DNA of 64,000 nucleotides from NCBI GenBank assembly GCA_945920215.1, contig CAMEJM010000001.1, positions 1-64,000 of the forward strand, in the 5' to 3' direction. Within the stretch, counting starts at the first letter, position 1. Each line of letters begins with the position of its first letter. This DNA comes from an uncultured bacterium. Its GTDB lineage: Bacteria > Bacillota > Clostridia > Oscillospirales > CAG-272. Both the position numbers and the translations under genes were made by a program. Positions 34,544 through 42,686 of this stretch are shown here, piece by piece. The notes under the pieces are model-generated. The model had not been told where the DNA came from. It did no database searches and was given only the letters and a program-made list of their open reading frames with translations.

Positions 34544-34572
34544 AAAAGGCGCGGCTCAACACCGCGCCTTTT
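34544..34572 (-). terminator. Terminator after fba
   Basis: An 11-bp stem AAAAGGCGCGG / CCGCGCCTTTT has a T-run on the minus strand, 34 bp past the fba stop. Confidence 0.85.
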
Positions 34573-34605
34573 CAATTGCTTCATCCGACAGATTCAACGT
34601 CTATC

Positions 34606-35472
34606 TTACGCTTTGCCGACGGAGCCGAACAGTTCCATCTTTTCACGCACGGTTGCCTTGATGGCCTCCGCGCCGGGAGCAAGCAGTTTACGCGGGTCAA
34701 AGCCCTTGCCCTGCAAATCCTTGCCCTCTTCGATATAGGTACGGGTTGCGGCGGCAAACGCAAGCTGGCACTCGGTATTGACGTTGATCTTTGCAACGCC
34801 GAGAGAGATGGCTTTCTTGATCATATCCGCGGGAATACCGGTACCGCCGTGAAGCACGAGGGGCATTTCACCGGTTTTCTGCTGTACGGCGTCCAGCGTT
34901 TCAAAAGAAAGTCCCTTCCAGTTAGCGGGATACTTGCCGTGAATGTTTCCGATACCTGCCGCCAGCATGGTCACGCCGAGGTCGGCAATCATCTTGCACT
35001 CGTTGGGGTCGGCGCATTCGCCGGCACCGACAACGCCGTCTTCCTCACCGCCGATGGCGCCGACTTCCGCTTCCAGGGACAGACCCTTTTCGCGGCAGAC
35101 ATTCACCAGTTCGCGGGTTTTGGCGACGTTCTCTTCAATCGGATAGTGAGAACCGTCGAACATAATAGAGGAGAAGCCCGCTTCAATGCACTTGTAGCAG
35201 CCCTCGTAGGTACCGTGGTCGAGATGGAGCGCGACGGGAACGGTGATATTCAACTCCTCAATCATGGATTTGACCATTGCGGCAACGGTCTTGAAGCCGC
35301 ACATATACTTACCTGCCCCCTCGGAAACACCGAGGATCACGGGAGAGTTGAGCTCCTGCGCGGTCTGAAGAATACTCTTGGTCCATTCCAGGTTATTGAT
35401 GTTGAACTGACCGACGGCATATTTGCCTGCCTTGGCTTTGGTCAGCATGTCCTTTGCAGATACTAACGGCAT
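34606..35472 (-). CDS. fba: Class II fructose-1,6-bisphosphate aldolase
   Basis: The 288-residue zinc-dependent aldolase cleaves fructose 1,6-bisphosphate in glycolysis and runs in reverse for gluconeogenesis. Visible active-site segments are ALHLDHGTYEGC (zinc His and catalytic Asp), the acidic EAEVGAIGGEEDG, GIGNIHGKYP and LVLHGGTGIP. AAGGAG lies before the ATG. The promoter carries a perfect 8-bp inverted repeat in its spacer, suggesting a sugar- or redox-responsive repressor. Confidence 0.95.
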   Translation of the reverse strand: MPLVSAKDMLTKAKAGKYAVGQFNINNLEWTKSILQTAQELNSPVILGVSEGAGKYMCGFKTVAAMVKSMIEELNITVPVALHLDHGTYEGCYKCIEAGFSSIMFDGSHYPIEENVAKTRELVNVCREKGLSLEAEVGAIGGEEDGVVGAGECADPNECKMIADLGVTMLAAGIGNIHGKYPANWKGLSFETLDAVQQKTGEMPLVLHGGTGIPADMIKKAISLGVAKINVNTECQLAFAAATRTYIEEGKDLQGKGFDPRKLLAPGAEAIKATVREKMELFGSVGKA

Positions 35473-35506
35473 ATGATAACTCCTTCACAATTAATTTCCA
35501 CCGATT

Positions 35507-35535
35507 ATTTTACACTTCTGCGTGTAAAAAATCAA
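35507..35535 (-). promoter_or_regulatory. fba promoter with overlapping palindrome
   Basis: TAAAAT (35507-35512) and TTGATT (35530-35535) are read on the minus strand, 17 bp apart. The palindrome TTTTACAC-TTCTGC-GTGTAAAA (35508-35529) spans the whole spacer and covers the -10, an ideal repressor position. Confidence 0.65.
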
Positions 35536-35625
35536 TAGTGAATTTATGTTTTTGGGCGCTCTGTTACATAATTCCGCTCGGTTTTCGGCGAAACGGCAAA
35601 AAATTCCCGAAAGCCGATTTTGCGG

Positions 35626-35655
35626 TTGACACGCCCATGCGCGTAAAGGTATAAT
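35626..35655 (+). promoter_or_regulatory. Promoter of the large helicase gene
   Basis: A perfect TTGACA (35626-35631) and a perfect TATAAT (35650-35655) have an 18-bp spacer, 32 bp before the ATG. Confidence 0.8.
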
Positions 35656-35686
35656 ATTTATGATTTATCATTTGCGGGAGATCATC

Positions 35687-38600
35687 ATGCCGAACGAAGT
35701 CGAATTTGAAATACTTCTTTCTCAAACAGTCAATTTTGCCATGCAGCAAAACCATGTGCAGCCGATTCATCGTTTGCGTATCAGGAATACAAGCGGACAC
35801 GAACTGCGCGGTCTGACCCTCACGGTAGAGGCGGACCCCGCTTTTGTCACGCCCTATTCCTGCAAAATCCCGCTTCTGCGCGCAAGAGAACGCCGTGAGA
35901 TAACCCCCGTCTTGTCACCGGTTCCCTCGGTGCTGTTCTCGCTGACAGAATCGGTCAGCGGCTCTCTGACCGTAACCCTCCGCAACTCCGACGGCACTCT
36001 CCTTCAGGAGAGCCGCGAAATGTCCGTGCTTGCCTATGACCAGTGGCAGGGGCTGAACATTATGCCGGAAATCACCGCGTCCTTTGTCACGCCCAATCAC
36101 CCGTACATTGCCGAGATCGTCAAGCGGGCAACCTCCCGTCTGCGCCGTCTCGAACGCGGCGCGATGTTCGACGGCTATGCAACCGGTTCCCCCACTTCGC
36201 TTCTCAAACAGGTGGAGGCGATTTACACCGCCCTTTGCGAGGAGGGCATTACCTACCAGCTCCCGCCCCCGAGTTTCAGTGCCGGACAGCGACTGCGGCT
36301 GGCGGACACCATCTCCGAGACCCGCACCGGCACCTGTATTGACCTTGCTCTGCTTCTTTCCGGCTGTTTGGAATACGTGCGTCTGCACCCATTGCTGATT
36401 CTGACGGAATCCCACGCGTTTGTCGGCTGTTGGCTGGTGGACGAAACCTTTCCGGAATGTATCCAGGACGATATATCCGAGTTGACGAAGCGCACGGCGG
36501 ACGGCATCGGAGAAATCTGTCTTCTGGAATGCACCGCCCTGACACGCGGGAAGCCTTTTTCCGTCGCCTGCGAAGAGGGCTCCGCACAGTTGGCGGACGC
36601 CTCGCGCTTCCGCTACGCCATCGATGTCCGCCGCACGCGGCTGAGCGGTATCGCGCCTATCCCTCTCCGCCGTTACGACCGCAAGGGCAACCTGCTATCT
36701 CCCGACGCGGATGCACGCGAGAAAAAGCAGACCCATTCCCTCCCGGCAGCCTGCCTGACCGGCGAAAGCGCGACCATTACCTATACAAAGCAACAGCTTT
36801 GGGAGCGCAAGCTGCTGGATCTTTCCCTGCGCAATTCCCTTCTGAACTTCCGTTCCGCCCGGCGCGGATTGCAGCTGCTTTCCCACAATCTCGGCGCACT
36901 GGAACGCACGGTTCTTGCCGGCGGCGACTTTACCATATTGCCGCGCCCGAACGAACTTGACCCTACTCTGACCCGGGAGGCGGGGCTGTATCCCGTACCG
37001 AAAGACTTACCGGAAAAACTCCTGCGGGCGGAGCTTGATCAGAAGCGCATCCGCTCCTATGCGGACGAAAAAGAGCTGGCGGAGGCGCTGACGGCGCTCT
37101 ACCGCAGCGGACGCATATCCGTTGAAGAAAGCGGCGCCAACCCGCTGTATATGGCGATCGGATTCATGCGGTGGTACGAAAACGGCCGCAGCACAAAAGC
37201 ATATTATGCCCCGCTGGTTCTTTTGCCTGTGGAGCTGGTTCGTCATGCTGCCCCTAAAGGTTACGTCCTGCGGGTGCGTGAGGAGGAACCGCAGTTCAAT
37301 ATCACGCTTCTTGAATTGCTGCGCACCACGTTTGATATACAAATACCGGGGCTTGACCCTTTGCCGCGCACATCCGACGGGATTGATCTGAGGCAGGTGT
37401 TTGCCGTTGTCCGCCGCGCCATCATGCACATGGCGCGCTGGGATGTGGTGGAAGCCGCAAGCATTGCCAATTTTTCCTTCAGCAGATTTATTATGTGGAA
37501 CGATCTGCACAACCGCGCGGCGGACTTGGAGAGCAACCGTGTGGTAAACTCCCTGATTGAAGGGCGTGCCGACTGGCGGGACGCCCCGCAGTTCATGGAC
37601 GCGGCGGAACTGGACGAAAAGGTCCTGCCCGCCGACATTGCGGCGCCCCTGCCCTACGACTCCTCACAGCTTGCTGCCATTGTCGCGGCAGCGCAGGGGG
37701 CGACCTTTGTGCTGCACGGACCTCCCGGGACGGGAAAATCCCAGACCATCACCAACATGATAGCCAACGCGCTGTACGCCGGAAAATCCGTTCTGTTCAT
37801 CGCCGAAAAAATGGCGGCGCTGAACGTGGTGAAAGACCGTCTTGACAAACTCGGGCTTTCTGATTTCTGCCTTGAACTCCACTCCGACAAAGCAAAAAAG
37901 ACCGATGTACTGGCAAACCTCGGGCACACGCTGGAGGAAGCCCATGCCGTCTCCCCCGCGGGGCACGCGGAGGAAGCGGGAAAACTGCTGACACTGCGCC
38001 GGGCGCTCAACCGCACCATGAAGTTGATTCATGAGGTGCACCCCTGCGGCTTCTCGCTTTACGATGCGATCGCGCGGTATGAACAGTACCGCAACGCGCC
38101 GGAACTGGACTTCTTCACGCGGGAGCATTTTGAAAGCATGACCCCCGCAATGTGGAGAGCATGGGAGGATCTGATCAAAGAGTATATCGCCCTCGCAAAC
38201 GGCTGCGGCGGCGTGTTGGACAACCCGCTTTCCATATACTGCAAGCCGTCCTATTCGCAAAGCGACAAACCGCGTATCGCGGCGGCGCTGGAGGAATATC
38301 TGCGCCTGTCGGAATCCTTACAGCAATCCCTGGAAGAACTGTGCAAGCTCATTCCGTTCGGCAGGGTGAAATCCTATCACCAACTGTCCGCAATTGCTTC
38401 TCTCTGCACCCGTTTGGCGGATACAACCGTACTGCCTGCCGGACTTGTCACCTCGGACGCCCTGCTGCTCAGCGAAGATCGCGTGGCAAGGCTGTGTGAG
38501 ACCGGAAAACGCCACGTACAGTTGCGGGAGGTGCTTCTGTTCCGCTTTGACGCGGATCTGCTGAAGCTCGATCCCTCCGCTCCCCTGCGGGATCTGCGCG

Positions 38601-41536
38601 CCGCGCAGATGTCCAACCTCTTTGTACGCCATGCGCGGATCAAAGCGGAGCGCAAGCGTCTTGCCGTCCATGCCAAAGACCCGACATCCCTGACAAACCG
38701 CGAAATCGAGGGGGTCTGGCGCATGGTGGAGGAATATCAATCCACCGCGAAAATCATCGTTGACCTGCTTCCCGCGGGGCGCGCCCTGTTCGGCGACCTC
38801 TGCCGCCCGGAGGGCAGCGACTTCGGGTATCTGGAGCGCCTGTGGAGAGACGCCTACGACATCAACCGTCTGGTGCGCCCGATCGCCGACGACCCGGAGG
38901 ATATCAAACAAATCCTTATCGCAATTGACGGCCTCGCAAGCAAGGGAGATTTGCTCTCCAACGCCAACCTGTTCCGCTCCTTTGCCGCAACCTTTACGCA
39001 AATCTCAGCGCTGGAAAGCCGCATTGCCGCTCTCTGTGACGCCGACCCCGCCGACTGGCATACCTACACCGACTGGATTGTCTCCGAGCGGGTCCTGTTC
39101 CGCCGTGCGGAAGAACGTCTCGACAGTCTGCGCGATTATTGCAGTTACCGCTTCAAGCGTGAGGAAATGATTGGCGCCGGGCTCGGCGCTCTGACCGCCG
39201 CGGCGGAAAGCGGAAAAGTGAAGCTGGGAGATCTGCTCTCCGCTTTCTACCGCAACGCCTCTCTCTCCATCGCCACTTTCCTTTTGGAAGCAGACCCGAA
39301 TCTGGCTGCCTTCAGCGGCGTCATGATGGAGCAGAAGATTCAGGAATACAACCGTGTGTGCGACCGTTTTGCCGCCATGACGGTGCAGGAGTTGCGCGCA
39401 CGCCTGTGCGCCCGTATTCCCGTGGCGGCGGAGCCTGCCGCCTCCTCGGAGCTTGCCACCCTCGGCCGTGCCATCCGCTCCGGCGGGCGCGGTATGAGCC
39501 TGCGGAAACTCTTTGACAGTATCCCGCACCTGCTCCGTCGGCTCTCTCCGTGTATGCTGATGAGCCCTCTCTCCGTCGCGCAGTATCTCGACCCGTCGCA
39601 GCCTCTCTTTGATCTGGTCATTTTTGACGAAGCGTCTCAGATGCCGACCTGTGAAGCGGTCGGCGCGATTGCGCGCGGCAAGAACCTGATCGTGGTGGGC
39701 GACCCCAAGCAGCTGCCGCCGACCACCTTCTTCACCACCACGCATTTCGATGAAGACAACTATGAAAGAGAGGATCTTGACAGTCTCCTGGACGACTGCC
39801 TGGCGCTCTCCATGCCGCAGCTCCATTTGCTGTGGCACTACCGCTCCCGCCATGAGAGCCTGATCGCGTTTTCCAACCGTCAGTATTATGACAACCACCT
39901 CTTTACGTTCCCCTCTCCGACCTCGCCCGTCAGCCGCGTGACCCTTGTCCCCGTGGACGGCATTTACGACCGCGGGCGCACCAAGCAGAACCGTGCGGAA
40001 GCGGAAGCGGTGGTCAGCGAAGTCGTGCGCCGTCTGCGCACCCCGGCGTACGACGGGCAATCCATCGGTATTGTTACTTTTTCCTCAGTACAGCAGCTCC
40101 TCATTGAGGACCTTTTGGAGGCGCGGCTCTCCCGCCAGCCGGAGTTGGAAGAAAAGGCGGCGAATATGTATGAGCCGATTTTCGTCAAGAATCTGGAAAA
40201 CGTACAGGGGGACGAGCGCGACGTGATTCTGTTCTCCGTCTGTTACGGTCCCGACCGTACCGGTCATGTGGGAATGAATTTCGGACCCCTGAACCGTGAC
40301 GGCGGCTGGCGGCGCCTGAATGTTGCCGTTTCCCGCGCACGGCAGGAAATGATGATTTTTTCCACCCTCCAGCCAGAACAGATCGATCTTGACCGCTGTT
40401 CTTCCGAGGGAGTTGCCGGTCTGCGTGCGTTTTTGGAATACGCGCGGGACGGTATGGAAGCGCTCGCCTCGCGTTCGTCGGAAGAACGCCCGCCCTATGG
40501 ACTCGGCGACTGCATTGCAGAAATGCTCCGCGACCGCGGCTACCGCGTCGACACCAACGTTGGGGAATCCTCCTGTAAAATCGACGCGGCTGTCATCGAC
40601 CCGAAGCATGAAGGAGAATATCTGCTGGGGATTCTGTGCGACAGCACCCCGCCCTCTCCCACTTCCAGCGCGCGCGACCGCAACATTCTGCGTGAAAACG
40701 TGCTGACCTCCCTCGGCTGGCGCCTGCACCATGTGTGGAGCGTGGATTTCTGGGACGCGCCTACCAAAGAATTCGATAAAATTCTGAAAGCCATTGACGC
40801 GGCGCGCAGACAGGCGCGGCGCGCAGAGAAAGTCCTGACTGCTTCTTCTGCTCCCGCCCCACTGAACGCCCCTGCCGCCGTCGGTGCCGGCGCAAAGACG
40901 GACAAAGTAACTGTTGCCAAAACGGCTTCAAAGCCCGTCATGCCCGGTTCCCGTCTGACTTACGGCGAACGCGTGACCTATAAAGTCACGAAAACCGAGC
41001 CAGTCGCTGCCGCAGAGCGCAACGCAGACGCATTCTTTGACCCCAAAAACGCCAAGCGGGTCCTTTACCTGATCCGTGAGATTCTGATTACCGAGGCGCC
41101 CGTCAGTTTTGCTCTCATCCGCCGTCGCGTGGCAGACGCGTGGGGCATCCGTCCGACGCCGCGTATGGATTCCTATTTGGTTTCCCTGCTTGCGCAGACC
41201 CGCTGTTCGGCGCGCCGCGAGGGCGACGTTACCTTCTATTGGAGTCTCGGACAGATACCGGAGGAATATGCGCAATGGCGCGTTCCCGCCACACCTGCCG
41301 AACGGCGGGCGCCGGAGGACATCCCGCGTGAGGAACTGGCAGTGGCGTTCGCCGCGATCACCGAAGAACAGCTTTCCCTCTCAAAGGAGGACGCTGCAAA
41401 GACCGTGGCGCGCTACTTCGGTTACGCCCGCCCCACCGTGGCGCTGCAGCCGCGGCTCCAAGCGGGACTGGAGCTTGCGATCGCACGGCATACGGTCACG
41501 GAACGTGACGGACAGCTGATTTCGCCGAACGCATAA
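35687..41536 (+). CDS. Giant transglutaminase-like / DUF4011 / SF1 helicase / nuclease-like / DUF3320 protein
   Basis: This 1949-residue multidomain protein has five recognisable parts. Residues 1-150 look beta-rich. Residues about 200-260 resemble a transglutaminase/papain-like core (GTCIDLA about 215; HAFVGCW about 243). A DUF4011-type block begins WERKLLDLSLRNSLLNFRS (about 371). The SF1 helicase has Walker A GPPGTGKSQT (about 678), Walker B FDEAS (about 1314), GDPKQLPPTTFF, and C-terminal motifs QGDERDVILFS and NVAVSRAR. A restriction-nuclease-like fold (KIDAAVIDP about 1631, then LGILCDS and ENVLTSLGWRLHHVWSVDFW) is followed by DUF3320 (about 1787-1930). The nuclease motif usually reads IECDG; here it is ILCDS. 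GGGAG precedes the ATG by 7 bases. A role in nucleic-acid processing or defence is inference. Confidence 0.85.
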   Translation: MPNEVEFEILLSQTVNFAMQQNHVQPIHRLRIRNTSGHELRGLTLTVEADPAFVTPYSCKIPLLRARERREITPVLSPVPSVLFSLTESVSGSLTVTLRNSDGTLLQESREMSVLAYDQWQGLNIMPEITASFVTPNHPYIAEIVKRATSRLRRLERGAMFDGYATGSPTSLLKQVEAIYTALCEEGITYQLPPPSFSAGQRLRLADTISETRTGTCIDLALLLSGCLEYVRLHPLLILTESHAFVGCWLVDETFPECIQDDISELTKRTADGIGEICLLECTALTRGKPFSVACEEGSAQLADASRFRYAIDVRRTRLSGIAPIPLRRYDRKGNLLSPDADAREKKQTHSLPAACLTGESATITYTKQQLWERKLLDLSLRNSLLNFRSARRGLQLLSHNLGALERTVLAGGDFTILPRPNELDPTLTREAGLYPVPKDLPEKLLRAELDQKRIRSYADEKELAEALTALYRSGRISVEESGANPLYMAIGFMRWYENGRSTKAYYAPLVLLPVELVRHAAPKGYVLRVREEEPQFNITLLELLRTTFDIQIPGLDPLPRTSDGIDLRQVFAVVRRAIMHMARWDVVEAASIANFSFSRFIMWNDLHNRAADLESNRVVNSLIEGRADWRDAPQFMDAAELDEKVLPADIAAPLPYDSSQLAAIVAAAQGATFVLHGPPGTGKSQTITNMIANALYAGKSVLFIAEKMAALNVVKDRLDKLGLSDFCLELHSDKAKKTDVLANLGHTLEEAHAVSPAGHAEEAGKLLTLRRALNRTMKLIHEVHPCGFSLYDAIARYEQYRNAPELDFFTREHFESMTPAMWRAWEDLIKEYIALANGCGGVLDNPLSIYCKPSYSQSDKPRIAAALEEYLRLSESLQQSLEELCKLIPFGRVKSYHQLSAIASLCTRLADTTVLPAGLVTSDALLLSEDRVARLCETGKRHVQLREVLLFRFDADLLKLDPSAPLRDLRAAQMSNLFVRHARIKAERKRLAVHAKDPTSLTNREIEGVWRMVEEYQSTAKIIVDLLPAGRALFGDLCRPEGSDFGYLERLWRDAYDINRLVRPIADDPEDIKQILIAIDGLASKGDLLSNANLFRSFAATFTQISALESRIAALCDADPADWHTYTDWIVSERVLFRRAEERLDSLRDYCSYRFKREEMIGAGLGALTAAAESGKVKLGDLLSAFYRNASLSIATFLLEADPNLAAFSGVMMEQKIQEYNRVCDRFAAMTVQELRARLCARIPVAAEPAASSELATLGRAIRSGGRGMSLRKLFDSIPHLLRRLSPCMLMSPLSVAQYLDPSQPLFDLVIFDEASQMPTCEAVGAIARGKNLIVVGDPKQLPPTTFFTTTHFDEDNYEREDLDSLLDDCLALSMPQLHLLWHYRSRHESLIAFSNRQYYDNHLFTFPSPTSPVSRVTLVPVDGIYDRGRTKQNRAEAEAVVSEVVRRLRTPAYDGQSIGIVTFSSVQQLLIEDLLEARLSRQPELEEKAANMYEPIFVKNLENVQGDERDVILFSVCYGPDRTGHVGMNFGPLNRDGGWRRLNVAVSRARQEMMIFSTLQPEQIDLDRCSSEGVAGLRAFLEYARDGMEALASRSSEERPPYGLGDCIAEMLRDRGYRVDTNVGESSCKIDAAVIDPKHEGEYLLGILCDSTPPSPTSSARDRNILRENVLTSLGWRLHHVWSVDFWDAPTKEFDKILKAIDAARRQARRAEKVLTASSAPAPLNAPAAVGAGAKTDKVTVAKTASKPVMPGSRLTYGERVTYKVTKTEPVAAAERNADAFFDPKNAKRVLYLIREILITEAPVSFALIRRRVADAWGIRPTPRMDSYLVSLLAQTRCSARREGDVTFYWSLGQIPEEYAQWRVPATPAERRAPEDIPREELAVAFAAITEEQLSLSKEDAAKTVARYFGYARPTVALQPRLQAGLELAIARHTVTERDGQLISPNA

Positions 41537-41630
41537 GGAGCCTTTCTTCGCGCCGTACCCCGGCCGCAAGGGCTTCCCACATGGCGCATTATGTATTTTT
41601 ATTCTCTATCCGACAAACGGAGGTATCCCC

Positions 41631-42686
41631 TTGAAAATCATTCATACGGGAGATTTGCATCTGGATTCGGTTTTGGAATCCAACTTTGACCCCGCTATCG
41701 CGTCGCAGCGCCGTAAGGAACTGCTTCTGACTTTTGCGCGCATGGTGGAATACGCCGCACAGCAGAGGGTAAGGGTATTTCTGATCGCGGGCGATCTGTT
41801 TGACACCGCGCACCCCGCCCCCGACGCGGAAAGCTATGTCATGAGCCAGATAGCGGCGCACCCGGAAATCGACTTTCTCTGCCTTTCCGGCAACCATACG
41901 GACGGCTACGAGCCATGCAACCCGCCCAAGAACTTCAAAACCTTTCCGCAAAAGACGTTCGGCTCTTACCGCTATGATAATGTGGTCGTCAGCGGAAGCG
42001 AAAACAACGCGGCATACCATGACCTGGACCTCAACGAACAGGACGTCAACATCGTCATGCTGCACGGGCAGATAGGGGATTCCATTACCGACCTGACGGT
42101 GATCAACCCGAAATTCTACCGCGACAAGCATATTGATTATCTTGCGCTGGGGCACTATCACCGCAACCGCAAGGAACAACTTGACGAGCGGGGCGTCTGG
42201 GTGTACTGCGGCACCCCGGAGGGGCGCGGCTTCGATGAAGCGGGAGAAAAGGGCTTTATGCTCCTTGAAACCAACGGGCGCAAACTCTCCTCCGTTTTCA
42301 TCCCGTTCGCCAAACGCACCATTCGCCTTGTGAGCGTGGATATCAGTCTTCTCTTCTCTCAAAGAGAGATTGAAAAACAGGTGGAGGCGCAGCTGCAAGG
42401 CATTCCCAAAGACGATATTGTGCGGGTGGTGCTGCGCGGCATTGCAGAGCCGGATATGCACAAGGATATCGGACAGCTTCGCGCGGCGCTGGAGGGCAGA
42501 TTCTTCTTTGTTTCCGTGACGGACGAGTCCAATATCTCTCTGCGCCCGGAGGCATACGAGCATGACGTTTCCCTGCGGGGAGAATTTGTGCGCACGGTAC
42601 TCAAAAGCGGACTGAGCCGCGAGGACCGCGAGCGCATTATCCGCTGCGGCATCCAAGCCCTGAACGGCGAGGAGGTGGACGAATGA
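41631..42686 (+). CDS. SbcD/YhaO-like metallophosphoesterase (DNA exonuclease family)
   Basis: This 351-residue calcineurin-like phosphoesterase has the Mre11/SbcD motif series: IHTGDLHLDS (I), FLIAGDLFDTA (II), CLSGNHTDGYEP (III), MLHGQIGD and LALGHYHRN (last metal His). Mre11/SbcD proteins are Mn-dependent nucleases working with a Rad50/SbcC ATPase, here the next gene, which it overlaps by 4 bp. It starts with TTG, 7 bases after GGAGG; no other start fits the motif. It lies 94 bp after the giant helicase gene with no terminator seen in between, so the three probably form a unit. Confidence 0.88.
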   Translation: MKIIHTGDLHLDSVLESNFDPAIASQRRKELLLTFARMVEYAAQQRVRVFLIAGDLFDTAHPAPDAESYVMSQIAAHPEIDFLCLSGNHTDGYEPCNPPKNFKTFPQKTFGSYRYDNVVVSGSENNAAYHDLDLNEQDVNIVMLHGQIGDSITDLTVINPKFYRDKHIDYLALGHYHRNRKEQLDERGVWVYCGTPEGRGFDEAGEKGFMLLETNGRKLSSVFIPFAKRTIRLVSVDISLLFSQREIEKQVEAQLQGIPKDDIVRVVLRGIAEPDMHKDIGQLRAALEGRFFFVSVTDESNISLRPEAYEHDVSLRGEFVRTVLKSGLSREDRERIIRCGIQALNGEEVDE

